From positions 186,001 through 250,000 of the forward strand of contig NZ_JAJJMN010000003.1 of the NCBI RefSeq assembly GCF_020905335.1: 64,000 bases of DNA. Direction: 5' to 3'. The stretch is from Flavobacterium lipolyticum. GTDB lineage: Bacteria; Bacteroidota; Bacteroidia; Flavobacteriales; Flavobacteriaceae. The notes under the pieces were generated by a model. That model made no database searches, had not been told where the DNA came from, and saw nothing but the letters and a program-made list of their open reading frames with translations. The number at the start of each line of letters is the position of its first letter. Positions within the stretch are counted from its first letter, which is position 1. Both the position numbers and the translations under genes were made by a program. Of this stretch, positions 25,296 through 36,000 are shown one piece after another.

Positions 25296-27701
25296 TTATA
25301 CTGAAGCCAATACCAAACGTTCTTGTTTTATAAAATCTTCTAATAATGCAACTGCTTTGTCATTGCCACCTGCTGTTAAAAAAGCGGTTTGAACTTCTTT
25401 GGCTGCATTTCTGTATTTAGGGTTCTCTAAAAGCTCAAAGACAGTTTTTCTAAGGTCTTCTATCCGAAGTCGTTTGTATCGAATGCTGATTCCACAACCC
25501 GCCTGTTCAATCAACTTTGCGGTATGAAAGTGATCGTAAGCGATTGGTGTAATCAACATCGGCAGACCATTGGTAAAGGTGTCGTTTACGGTATTGAAAC
25601 CACCGTGACAGATGACCATATCCATATGGGGCATCAATGTAGATTGTGGGACAAAACCATTTACGATAAAATTGGAAGGCCATTTGTCAAATATATCGGG
25701 CGGTGTCGCGGCAATTATAGTAACGGGCTGGTCGGCAAATGCTTCGATGAGTTTGCCAAAAAAATCTTTTCGGATATCCACTAATAAAGTACCCAATGAC
25801 ACAAATATTTTTGGTGTTGTGCTGGCTGCTAATCGTTCCCAGTCAAAAGGACTATTATTTGGACGGCCTTTTACCGGACCTACAAATTTCATGTGTGAGG
25901 GTACCGTTTCAAAACCGGCAAATGATTGCGAGGTGAACACCAGATTTAATTGATGTGAATGTATGAAGATACCCTCATCAGCGATACCGACTTCTTTTTG
26001 CAGCTCTTTGATGAGATTTTGCTGCCATTCAAATATTTTGGGAGCACTTTTCTCGGTGTCACCCATAACATCCGGTGGTACTGGGGTTGTTGTTACAGAA
26101 GGGATACGATGTTTGTGTGCAAATAAAGCGCCGCCAAAAGTGATACAGTCATTAATGATCACATCAGGTTGCCAGTGACCGAGCAGTGTTTCTAAGCCCG
26201 GCATCATCATTTTGGCAAATGGAACATAGGTTTCTTCCAGTGCCAGTTTCATGACTTCAGGCCCCGAACAAGATGGGCCGTCATCTTGTCGTTTTAATAT
26301 TCGCTGAAGTTCCTCCTGATAAGGTAAGAGATCTTCCTCGGGATAGATATAAGTTCCTCCAGTTGGGATATGTTCCTTTGCCAATGGTGTAATACCAAAC
26401 CATTTGACTTCATGACCACGAGCCAATAAACTGGCACCCAAACTTAATGTTGGACTGATATGTCCGAAAAATGGCGGAACAACAACGAGAAATTTGGCCG
26501 GAGATGCAGTAGATTGCTGTGCAGAAATTATGGCATGTTCCAGCAGATCTGCTGCAGTCTTCGTTCCGCCTGCGTCTATAAAAGATTGGCGAACTTTGAG
26601 AGCAGCTTCGCGATATTGAGGATTATTCAGGATATCATGAACACTATTTTTTAGATGATTTGCTTTAAATCGGTTAAAATTGAGACGTTCACCTGCTCCG
26701 GTACGTACGACACGTCCTGCAACATGTGACTGATCGTATGCAATTGGAATAACAACGAGTGGCAGACCATGTGAAAGGGCCTCTGAGACCGTGTTGTGTC
26801 CGCCATGGCACACGACAGCATCTAAATGAGGTAACAAATCCAATTGTGGGATCTGTGCATAGACCATAAAATTCTCAGGCCACTGATCAAATAAATCCGG
26901 ATCTGAAACCACTACAACCGTTAGATCTTCCTCCTGAAAGGCATCGATTACCTTTTGAAAAAATGCTTTTTTATGCTCGTGGTCGAATGTCGTACCGATG
27001 CTGACTAAGATTTTTTTCCTTGGATTACTTTTCAAACGCTCCCAGTCGAAAGTGCTGGAAATACGGCGTTCTGTTACTACCGGACCTGTGAATTGATAGT
27101 TTGAGTTGAGGTCCATTTCTCCAAAGAAATATTGGGAGGTTAACACTAAAGTAAGAAGATCAGAGGAAGCCAGTGATTGGTTTTCTTTGACACCAAGCTC
27201 TTCTTGTAGCGCCAGGATCTGATTGACTTCCCATTCGTGTACTTTTGGTAACTCACTAATAATTTTGATTGCTGCCGGAGCGGTTACGGAGGTCGCATAA
27301 GGACGATTCACTTTTTTTGCCGCAATTGCCGCCGCAAACAATTGATGATCACCAATGACTAAATCTGGTTCATAGGCTTCCAACAGCTTAACAATTCCGT
27401 TATAACAATGTCTGTTTAAAGGGATCAACACTTCTTCGTATAAAAACTTGATACTGTCAATGCCGTAAACGACCTTTTTTGAAATGATATCCAGATAGTG
27501 TTCGCTCTCTCTTTTTTCTTCGTCAGTCTGATCGTATTGGATGAGTAATAATTGTCCGCCTGCAGGAAGTTTGGACTCTAAGTTTTGGTCAAGACTGATC
27601 CATGCAACTTTATGTCCTCTTTCTAACAGCTCGGCACCAATACTCAATGTAGGATTGACATGACCTGTTAATGGGGGAACAACAAATACAAATTTAGCCA
27701 T
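25296..27701 (-). CDS. Tandem double GT1 glycosyltransferase
   Basis: This 801-residue protein consists of two complete GT1 (macrolide/UGT-type) glycosyltransferases fused head to tail: about residues 1-400 and 405-801. Each half begins alike (FVFVVPPLTGHVNPTLSIG and FLVVVPPFFGHISPTLSLG) with the putative catalytic His. Each ends with a nucleotide-sugar binding motif (CHGGHNTVSEALSHGLP and CHGGFNTVNDTFTNGLP). The sugar-contacting DQ of the first half (AYDQSH) is DH in the second (AYDHFH), so donors or activities may differ. Single GT1 enzymes are about 400 residues, so the fusion is unusual. It likely adds two sugars to the lipid, or one half is structural. It overlaps the hydrolase gene by 8 bp. 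Confidence 0.88.
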   Translation of the reverse strand: MAKFVFVVPPLTGHVNPTLSIGAELLERGHKVAWISLDQNLESKLPAGGQLLLIQYDQTDEEKRESEHYLDIISKKVVYGIDSIKFLYEEVLIPLNRHCYNGIVKLLEAYEPDLVIGDHQLFAAAIAAKKVNRPYATSVTAPAAIKIISELPKVHEWEVNQILALQEELGVKENQSLASSDLLTLVLTSQYFFGEMDLNSNYQFTGPVVTERRISSTFDWERLKSNPRKKILVSIGTTFDHEHKKAFFQKVIDAFQEEDLTVVVVSDPDLFDQWPENFMVYAQIPQLDLLPHLDAVVCHGGHNTVSEALSHGLPLVVIPIAYDQSHVAGRVVRTGAGERLNFNRFKANHLKNSVHDILNNPQYREAALKVRQSFIDAGGTKTAADLLEHAIISAQQSTASPAKFLVVVPPFFGHISPTLSLGASLLARGHEVKWFGITPLAKEHIPTGGTYIYPEEDLLPYQEELQRILKRQDDGPSCSGPEVMKLALEETYVPFAKMMMPGLETLLGHWQPDVIINDCITFGGALFAHKHRIPSVTTTPVPPDVMGDTEKSAPKIFEWQQNLIKELQKEVGIADEGIFIHSHQLNLVFTSQSFAGFETVPSHMKFVGPVKGRPNNSPFDWERLAASTTPKIFVSLGTLLVDIRKDFFGKLIEAFADQPVTIIAATPPDIFDKWPSNFIVNGFVPQSTLMPHMDMVICHGGFNTVNDTFTNGLPMLITPIAYDHFHTAKLIEQAGCGISIRYKRLRIEDLRKTVFELLENPKYRNAAKEVQTAFLTAGGNDKAVALLEDFIKQERLVLASV

Positions 27702-28476
27702 AGTTCTGTAATAAAGGGTTAGTTAAAAATTGAACAATAGTTTCTGCTATCTGAATGGGAGCCTGAATGGGAATATTGTGATCTCCATCGATGAGTTTCA
27801 GCTCGGCTGTACCGATTTGAGATTCTAACCATTCTCCTGTCGGTTTACAGTCAGAAGCTGATCCATAGAGTAACAGAGTGGGTATGCATAATTCGGAAAT
27901 AAGGACCTGATACAGAAAATCTTTTTCCTTAACCATATCTGCTTTGATACTGGTCTGATGGAATAAAAACTCGTATAACCGATGGTTTTTTTCGAATTGT
28001 CTTTTTCCCATTTTCACTTTTGTGGTATCCGTAAAATTGGCGATGTAATGTTCGAGAAATTCCTTACTGTAGGCTTCGATAATACCTCGTGCCTTTTCAT
28101 CTTGCGGATCCGGTGCTTCGATGACAACCAATTGCTCTACACGTTCAGGGGCTATCAAAGCAGTTTGGAGTGCAATAAGTCCGCCAAAGCTATAACCAAC
28201 AAGTTGTGCTTTTTTGATTTGGAGGTTATCCATCATTGCGATTAAATCAGAGGACATATTTTCTAAATCATATCCTTCTAAGGTACGCTCACTTCTGCCA
28301 TGACTTTTTAAATCGTACATGACCACGTGAAAGTGCTGTGCCAAAATGGGAGCAATGTTAAAATAATAAATAGAAAGATTACTAAACATACCGTGGATCA
28401 GTACCACGGTATCTTCAGCACCTTTATTGAGTTCCTGTACGTGAACTTTTTTATTATTAATAGTGATTATTGGCAT
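27694..28476 (-). CDS. Alpha/beta hydrolase, probable thioesterase of the pathway
   Basis: This 260-residue alpha/beta-hydrolase fold protein has VLIHGMFSNLS (oxyanion region), the nucleophile elbow VGYSFGGL (Ser near residue 96), the late Asp region (LLLYGSASDCK) and the catalytic His in DGDHNIPIQAP. No signal peptide. It sits between the free ACP and the double glycosyltransferase, overlapping both by 8-10 bp. It is likely to release or transfer the finished chain from an ACP, though a hydrolase of another ester is possible. Confidence 0.8.
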   Translation of the reverse strand: MPIITINNKKVHVQELNKGAEDTVVLIHGMFSNLSIYYFNIAPILAQHFHVVMYDLKSHGRSERTLEGYDLENMSSDLIAMMDNLQIKKAQLVGYSFGGLIALQTALIAPERVEQLVVIEAPDPQDEKARGIIEAYSKEFLEHYIANFTDTTKVKMGKRQFEKNHRLYEFLFHQTSIKADMVKEKDFLYQVLISELCIPTLLLYGSASDCKPTGEWLESQIGTAELKLIDGDHNIPIQAPIQIAETIVQFLTNPLLQNYG

Positions 28477-28766
28477 TCGTAGATATAATTAATGATCTTA
28501 TTCAGATCAAGATTGATCAGTTCATCCAAGTCCATAGCAGACAGCCAGCCCGTGAAATCGATCTGATCGCCAAAATGTGCTTTGATTTTTTCTGAAAAGG
28601 ATACAATTTCTATACTGTCCATTTCCAGGTCTTTGGTAAATGAACTTTGCGGAGTGATATCCATTTCTTCTACAAATTCTTCACCAATAATTTCTGTAAT
28701 AAAACCTTTTAAAAGGTTGAATAACTCCTCATGATTTCTTTTTAATGTCGTGTCTAAAGTGTCCAT
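28467..28766 (-). CDS. Acyl carrier protein
   Basis: This 99-residue acidic protein is of the ACP fold, with the phosphopantetheine attachment Ser in LEMDSIEIVSFSEKI (about residue 51). It overlaps the end of the KS-AT-DH-PPTase gene by 13 bp and the hydrolase by 10 bp. As a free carrier in addition to the two ACPs built into the megasynthase, it may load a starter, carry the acyl group for an acyltransferase, or receive the product for release. Its own operon encodes the activating phosphopantetheinyl transferase domain. Confidence 0.88.
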   Translation of the reverse strand: MDTLDTTLKRNHEELFNLLKGFITEIIGEEFVEEMDITPQSSFTKDLEMDSIEIVSFSEKIKAHFGDQIDFTGWLSAMDLDELINLDLNKIINYIYECQ

Positions 28767-31700
28767 CCGATAATATAATTTAGGTGTTTGATTGTTTTAA
28801 TTTCAATTTGATCGATCCACAGATGATCGCCTTGTATGCAGGTTACTTCGTGTCTTTTTGGGTTACCTTTCAGCCCCGTTCCCAATAATTTTCCATAAGC
28901 TTCTTTGGCTACCCAAAATCGGGTGGTCCATTCGGCCTGATCTCGTTCTTCTAATAAGGCTAATTCTGTGTCGGTGAATACCAATTGATAAAATTCAGGA
29001 CTGCGTTCGGCAATGATTTCCATGTCAATACCCACCGGTTTATCGTGCCGCGCAATGGCTACGGCATCTTTTCCTTTATGTGCCAGTGAGATCTGAATCT
29101 GTTCTGTAGCATTACCTTTGAGATGAGGTTTACCTGCTTTATCAGAATAAATCTCAAAGGTGATAGGATAACTGGGTTGCTTTTTCTTTTCGCTCAGCAC
29201 CTGTCGTACAGCATCTTTTACGGCTACACGGCTCACCATCCAATTTTTTCTGCGGTTGGGCAGGAGCTCCTGATAGTATTGTTTTTCTCTTTGATTGAAA
29301 TAACGTTTCAGTATAAAATCCCAGGAACTTACGCGTGAGTAGGCCTGATGAAAGAAAAAGACTTGTGGGGCAATTTCTTCCGACAAACGGTTATGGAGCG
29401 GAGACATGGAAACATTCCATAAAGCTTCGTCAATTTCTAATCTCCGGTTTTGCCATCCTTTTATCGCGCACCAAACTTTTCCGTCTCTTTGTAGTATAAT
29501 GTCGGCGATAGCAAATTCATCGTTTAATTCAGTCAGTATACAGGTACACTCAAATACACCGTCCTGATCGTGCATATCTTCGAAGAATTCAATTTGTTTG
29601 ATTTTGACCGGAAAAGCAATGCGGTCTTTGGTTAAGGTAAGTTGCAGCCATAATCCAAATAATTGTCCGGCATTATCCAATAAGGAACCTTTACCGCCAT
29701 TACCTTTTATTTGTCCTGTAATGCCTTTCTTTCCAACAGCTGATACCACTGTGATACCCTGATATTTTTCTCCATGGAACATGTGTTTTTCATAGATTTC
29801 CAAAGGAGTTCGTTCAATAGGCAATCGTTCGCCTATAGACAGATCAAAAGTAGGTTGTGGCGGATGTGATGCTGCTAAAGATACTTCTGCATTGGCAAAA
29901 TTCTCTATGTCCAGATAAGCGTGATGGTTGGAGCGCCAGACGCCTTTTATTGTTTTTTCAAAAGGCCTGGCAACGTTCATCCATTGAAATACACTAACAT
30001 TCATGATCTTGTGAATGCTGGTTTCCGGCTGTTCTGCTTGCGCTGCTTCTGCTAGTAATTCAAAAATCATGGTCATTGGAATCACGGGTTCCATATCTGC
30101 CACATCTAACCAGCCTTTGGGTTGTCGTAAAAGGCTGTGATCAATCAGATAAGGATGCGTATCTAAATTGACGTGTAGTGTTTTGGTAAAAGGACTGTCG
30201 ATCAGTTGTTTTTTTGTTAAAACAGGTGTTAAAACAGCGGCTTCTCCCTGATTTTGAAAGACGTCCAGTACTTCTTCCTGCATTCGGATCATATCGGCGA
30301 TATTTTCCTGAAAAGCACGGACCAATGGGTGACTTACTTTTGCTTCCGTTAGAACTTTTTTGGGCTGTACGGTATGGATCGATTTTCGTAAGTTTTGCAG
30401 GGGTTCAAAATTGCGAATAATAGGTGATCCTAATTGTAATTTTATACCTTTTTTAGGGACTATTTTTCTGTGATTTTGGATGTTTAAAAAATCGAGCGCC
30501 AGTACTTTTCCTTCTACAAATAATGCCGCTACTACCCGTTGCAGCTGAGCAAGTGCTGTTCGATTGGCTACACTTGAGGCAAGGGTACTAAAGGGATTGC
30601 CTTTTAGCGTATCATCAATAAAACCGATTAATCCTCCTGTACCTACCTGAATAAAAAAACGGACTCCTTCGTCATAAAGTTTTTCGGTTAGTTCCCGAAA
30701 TCTTACTGGCTGCACCAAATGTTCGGCGCTTAATTTACGGATAGATTGCTGATCTGCCGGATAAGGCAGGAGGGTAGTGGCTGACCACAACGGAATTTTT
30801 GTTTTTTGGAATTGAACTTTTTCCATACCGGCTAAGATCACATCCAGTTTATCTGCCACAAATGGAGAATGAAAACCGGATTGAAACGGTAAAACCTGAT
30901 GGAATATCTGTTTTGATTTTAATAAAGGAGTTAATTCCTGAAGTGCCGCATTTGTACCACACAGGATAACCTGATGTGGACAATTATCATTGGAAACATA
31001 AAGGTTAGGAATTTGTTCAATCAATGGTTTTACCTCTTCAAGACCTGCTCCAATAGCAATGAATTTTGAATCTTTTAGTTCAAATGTTTTCGGATCGAGA
31101 ACATCGATCAGATCCTTGACAGAACTGGCTTCGGCCAAATCTGAAGCATATCCCGCTAACCATTCTCCTAAACTATGTCCGGCATTCATATCCGGATAGA
31201 TTCCCAGTTTTTTTAAGGAGCTGTCCAGTATGCCACAATTGTTAAAAATACCTAATGCGTCGTTCAGCAGTCCTTCACCGGCTGTTTCTATGGGTGCTGT
31301 CAATCCAAAATATCGACTGACAGTTTCAACTTCGCCTTTTTCTAAACCGTCTAATCCCGGGAATACAAAAGCTAGCTTACCGCCATTTTGTAAAAGGGGA
31401 GCAGAGGTGTACCAAATATCTTGTTTATTGCGCCAGGCATTATTTTTGGAAACAATTTTGATTGCTTTTTGGATACGCTCGGGTGTTGGATCAAAGAGTG
31501 CAATACGATAATCTCCATTTCCTACGGAGGTATCATTATCCTGAAGCGCCGAAAGCAGTGCTTCACGGGTTGCTCTGGCAAGTACCAGTACTTCGTCTTT
31601 TTTAGGGATGTCATACCCTTCTAAAACTACATGGGCGTTGATTCCTCCAAATCCAAATGCATTTACTGCTGCGATTTTGGGCAAACCGGTTTGTGACCAG

Positions 31701-32986
31701 TTCTGAGCTTCCTGAATCGGTGTAAATCGGGTGTCTTGTATAGAGGCAGTTGGGTTTTCACAATATAAGGTAGGTGGTAATATGTCGTGATGCAGGGCCA
31801 GACAGGTCTTGATCAAACCCGCTATTCCGGCAGCTGGCATGGCGTGCCCTATATTGGATTTGACTGATCCTATACCGGCGCGTGCAGCGGTTTCTTCTTT
31901 ACCAAAAAATTGAGCCAGAGTTTGCAGTTCTGTTTTATCTCCTAAAGGAGTTCCGGTGCCATGAGCTTCCAGATAACCAATTTGTTCTTTATCTAAATTG
32001 GCCTGTGTCCACGCTTGTTCCAATGCTTTTAACTGGCCTTTTACAGAAGGGCTCATCACGCTTGTTCCATTGCCATCACTGCTGATACCAACTCCTTTAA
32101 TAACGGCATAAATTTTATCCTGATCGCGTACGGCGTCTTCCAATCGTTTTAGGACAACGAAACCACAGCCTTCTCCAATGAGCAATCCGTCTGCATCTTC
32201 GCTAAAGGGCTTGATTTGCTGTTGCTGTGATAATGCTCCCAATTGGCTGAATATGCTCCAAAATGTAGCATTTTGGCCGGTATGAACTCCGCCGGCAATC
32301 ATCATATCGCTTCGGCCACGCTGCAACTCTTGTACGGCATGGTCTACGGCTACAAGAGCACTTGCACAGGCCGCATCAACGGTGAAAGCAACGCCTCCAA
32401 GATTGAATCGGTTGGATACTAATGAGGCAACAAGGTTGGGGATTAACCCCATGGCGGTATCTGCCGAAAACCGCCCTTTACGTTCCTGAAAGGCCTGTTT
32501 TATTTTTTCAATATCGGAAGAAGATACCTCCGGCAATAGTTCTTGCAAAAGTGAGAATATCTGTTCGCCAGTACGTACAATTTCAATGGCGCGTGTAGCT
32601 CCTGGACCTGTATAATTCCCTTTTCCGATGACAATTCCGGTTCGTTCCAATGAAACTTTTTTTCGGAATACACCTGCGTCTTCTAATGCTTTTTGAACGA
32701 GTTCAAGTGTTAATAGGTGGTCGGGTTCAGTGCCTTCTACGGCAAGAGGTAAAATACCAAATGCTGTAGCGTCGAATTCATAATCAGGAATAAACCCGCC
32801 ACGATTACAATAAAAGCGGTCCGTAGCGTCCTTGCTGCCGTTAAAGTGAACAGGATCGATTCGATCTGCCGGAACAACTTGCGTGGAGTCGACTTTATTG
32901 ATGATATTCTGCCAGAATTCCTCTGCGTTTTTTGCACCAGGAAACAGGCAGGATAAACCTACAATAGCAATATCTGTTTTTTTCAT
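28754..32986 (-). CDS. Type I megasynthase subunit: KS-AT-DH-PPTase
   Basis: This is a 1410-residue protein. The ketosynthase (about 1-455) has its active Cys in VDAACASALVAVD (near 207) and both His motifs (EAHGTGTPLGD, NIGHAMPAAG). An acyltransferase-like domain (about 535-800) has GHSLGEW and GFHSPF. A hot-dog dehydratase-like region (about 930-1180) includes HMFHGEKYQGI. A C-terminal 4'-phosphopantetheinyl transferase (about 1230-1410) has VGIDME and WVAKEAYGK. Domain choice resembles the PfaC/HglC type subunits of PUFA and heterocyst-glycolipid synthases. Having the PPTase in cis makes the cluster self-activating. It starts 21 bp after the first megasynthase. Confidence 0.88.
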   Translation of the reverse strand: MKKTDIAIVGLSCLFPGAKNAEEFWQNIINKVDSTQVVPADRIDPVHFNGSKDATDRFYCNRGGFIPDYEFDATAFGILPLAVEGTEPDHLLTLELVQKALEDAGVFRKKVSLERTGIVIGKGNYTGPGATRAIEIVRTGEQIFSLLQELLPEVSSSDIEKIKQAFQERKGRFSADTAMGLIPNLVASLVSNRFNLGGVAFTVDAACASALVAVDHAVQELQRGRSDMMIAGGVHTGQNATFWSIFSQLGALSQQQQIKPFSEDADGLLIGEGCGFVVLKRLEDAVRDQDKIYAVIKGVGISSDGNGTSVMSPSVKGQLKALEQAWTQANLDKEQIGYLEAHGTGTPLGDKTELQTLAQFFGKEETAARAGIGSVKSNIGHAMPAAGIAGLIKTCLALHHDILPPTLYCENPTASIQDTRFTPIQEAQNWSQTGLPKIAAVNAFGFGGINAHVVLEGYDIPKKDEVLVLARATREALLSALQDNDTSVGNGDYRIALFDPTPERIQKAIKIVSKNNAWRNKQDIWYTSAPLLQNGGKLAFVFPGLDGLEKGEVETVSRYFGLTAPIETAGEGLLNDALGIFNNCGILDSSLKKLGIYPDMNAGHSLGEWLAGYASDLAEASSVKDLIDVLDPKTFELKDSKFIAIGAGLEEVKPLIEQIPNLYVSNDNCPHQVILCGTNAALQELTPLLKSKQIFHQVLPFQSGFHSPFVADKLDVILAGMEKVQFQKTKIPLWSATTLLPYPADQQSIRKLSAEHLVQPVRFRELTEKLYDEGVRFFIQVGTGGLIGFIDDTLKGNPFSTLASSVANRTALAQLQRVVAALFVEGKVLALDFLNIQNHRKIVPKKGIKLQLGSPIIRNFEPLQNLRKSIHTVQPKKVLTEAKVSHPLVRAFQENIADMIRMQEEVLDVFQNQGEAAVLTPVLTKKQLIDSPFTKTLHVNLDTHPYLIDHSLLRQPKGWLDVADMEPVIPMTMIFELLAEAAQAEQPETSIHKIMNVSVFQWMNVARPFEKTIKGVWRSNHHAYLDIENFANAEVSLAASHPPQPTFDLSIGERLPIERTPLEIYEKHMFHGEKYQGITVVSAVGKKGITGQIKGNGGKGSLLDNAGQLFGLWLQLTLTKDRIAFPVKIKQIEFFEDMHDQDGVFECTCILTELNDEFAIADIILQRDGKVWCAIKGWQNRRLEIDEALWNVSMSPLHNRLSEEIAPQVFFFHQAYSRVSSWDFILKRYFNQREKQYYQELLPNRRKNWMVSRVAVKDAVRQVLSEKKKQPSYPITFEIYSDKAGKPHLKGNATEQIQISLAHKGKDAVAIARHDKPVGIDMEIIAERSPEFYQLVFTDTELALLEERDQAEWTTRFWVAKEAYGKLLGTGLKGNPKRHEVTCIQGDHLWIDQIEIKTIKHLNYIIGWTL

Positions 32987-33007
32987 AGTAGAGGAGTACG
33001 ACGGTTA

Positions 33008-36000
33008 TTACCAATTTTTACCGGACATAATTAATACCTGACTTTCTGTTCCGTATTTGATTTCGTTCAGAAAGTGTTCTTTTCCTTCCTCTAATGGGAT
33101 CAGCGAAATTCCGCGGCGTTCGTACTCATTTTCCAAGGATGAGGAAACCATTCCTGCACCTTTCCATGGCCCCCAGTTGATCGAAAGTACTTTTCCTTTC
33201 AATCTTTTGTTTAAGACCCTGGCATAATCATCCAATACACTATTGGCTGCGGCATAATCCGTTTGTCCTTTGTTGCCATAGACGGAAGCGATGCTTGAAA
33301 ATAAAACTACAAATTGGCAATCTGAACGCAATTGTTCGGCTAGCACACGTAAGGGTTTTACTTTTGTATCAAAGACACGTTCAAAAGAACTGGTGGTTTT
33401 CTGCCTGAAAAGTTTGTCTTCCAAAAGACCTGCGCCGTGAATGACACCGTCCAATTGTCCGTATTGTTTATAAATATCATGGATAAGCTGAGTTAACCCC
33501 TCTTCATCGCAAACATCTAAGGATTGATAGACTACTTTATTTCCCAATTGTTCCATGTGTCGAATGGTACGCAGAATTTGATTGTTTTTGAAAATTCGCA
33601 GCGTCTCTTTTTCAATTTCTGATGGAGCACTGAAATTACCGGTCTTGATGAAGTAGCTTCTGATTTCTTCTTTCGATTCCATTAATTCTAATGCTTTTGA
33701 ATCGGTAATAACTTCTCTCGGGTCTGCTGATCTGCCCACAAGAACATAGGTACATGGATAAGCTGCCGACATGTGTTTGACCAGCTCAGCAGTAATACCT
33801 TGTCCGCCTCCGAGGACTAAAACAACCGATTTTTGATCCAATTGGATATGTGCCTCGTCAAGAGTCGTTAACAAAGGTGAAGGTATGATGTCGACTTTAT
33901 GGCGTTGATTGTTTTTGTAAATCACTTCAACGGATTGGTCTGCTGTCAGGATCTCGCGTAAGGCAATTTCTGCTATTTGATTTGTTTCCTGTGCTGTATG
34001 GAGACTGATTAGCCTGAAGTTAGTTTGTTCAAACTCACGGGCTAAACTTTTGAATAATCCAGGATAACCCTGATAATGACGTAGTGCACGGGTGTCTTTT
34101 AATTCTTCAACATGTGCCGGGATATCTGTGATCAAATAAATCCATTGTGCTTTTTCAAGATCCATCTTCTTAATAAGACCAACGTGGTCGATGATACTAT
34201 GCTTCACAGTAGCGGAGTATATATCGGTAATAATCAATCCATCAAAGAGCGTTAGATTTTGTTCGTTATGAACCAACTCGGTAATTGCACCGTATTGTTC
34301 CAATATGGTTTTAATGGCCAATGTTTGTGTTCCATTGTCCGGAACTATTGCAAATCGTTTTCCTTTAAGGATTTCGGTGTTTTGTGCTTCGGAAATAAGG
34401 GTGGGTACTAAATCAAACCGAAGGCGTGTCAATAAACTTTGCACAGGTTCAGTTGTGCTCATTTCACTTATCCAGGCGGCTAAACCATTTAACGTTTTTA
34501 TGGCGGCTAATTTTTCCATAAGATCATCAGCCTGCTCCTTGTCATCACCAAATCCGATTTTATTTTTCAGATCGCTGATGATTTCCATTCGTTTAATAGA
34601 ATCTATACTTAAATCGGCTTCCAGATCCAGATCCAGTCCCAGCATTTCTTTCGGATAACCGGTCTTTTCACTAACAATATCTAAAATAGCCGTTTGCAGT
34701 TCTGCAAGTGTCACGGTGGTTTTATCTGCTGCTACAGGTGCTACAGGTGATGATTCATTTTTTGTTGTAACTGAACCAACAGTACCTGTGTATTCCGTAA
34801 GCCAGCTTACAAGTCCGTTTAAAGTCTTTATTGCCGCCAGTTGTTCCATCACTGTATCTTCATTTTCATGATCACTGTTGAGTATGCCAAGCTCATTGCG
34901 GAGCGCGCCGATAATTTCAACTCTTTTGATAGAATCAATGCTGAGGTCAGCTTCCAGATCCATTTCCATTCCTAACATTTCCTGCGGATAGCCCGTTTTT
35001 TCGCATACCACAGTTAACAACAAAGATTTGATATCTCTTGAAGGTACCTGTAATGTTACTTTAGCTATCGGTTTATCGTTTGTAATTACGGTTGCGGCCA
35101 GTGGATTAGCGGTCTTATTTTCTACTGTCGCGGCATAAACGGGGATAGGGTTTAGCTGTTGCTGTTGTCCTAAGAAGGAAAGCATGACATCGCGCTGCGC
35201 CTGGATCAACATTTTCATACTGTTTAAATATTCCTGTAGTAGGTGTTCTGGGGCAGGTTGTGTATTTGGTGTCTGGATGATTTTGGAGTTTGTCATTTGA
35301 ATGGGAGTTACGATTGGTAATGCACCATGAGCAGGTAATGTACCTGTGGTTGGATGAGCGGCTTGTCCATTTACACGCCAAATCGTTGGGCTCTTTTGAT
35401 AAAGATCTGGTTGATCGATTTGGATTAAATTCGCATGTCTGTCTTCAAAAAGTTTATTTAGGTTAAAGGTGCGGCCAGTTCCAAGGTATTGTGCCAACAT
35501 ACAAAGGAGGTGGGTGAGACTGTTATGATTGTTATCCTCAACATGTAGGATCAGTTCCTCTTGATTGAGGCAGGCCTTTGTTAGTCCTGTTAATATTTTT
35601 CCGGGACCTACTTCAATAAATATCCTTGCTCCATCGGCATACATGGCCTGGATTTCGTCAACAAAATGCACGGGTTGCACCAGGTGATCGGTTAACTGTG
35701 CTTTAATGTCAGATACCGCGCTTGGGTATAAGGCTGCTGTGGTGTTGGACCAAACCGGAATCTGCATTTCCTGAAAAGGAATTTCTTTCAGAACAGTGGC
35801 ATACAAATCTTTGGATTTGCTCACCAAAGGACTGTGAAAAGCACAGGCAACTTCCAGTTTTTTGGCTGAGATGCGCTCGTTTTTAAGTGCCTCCATGAAT
35901 TTGTCAATAGCTGCGGTACTTCCGGCAACAACGCATTGAGTTGGTGAATTGTAATTGACAGCATAGCAGTCCTGATGTTGATCCAGAATTGTTTTCAAAC

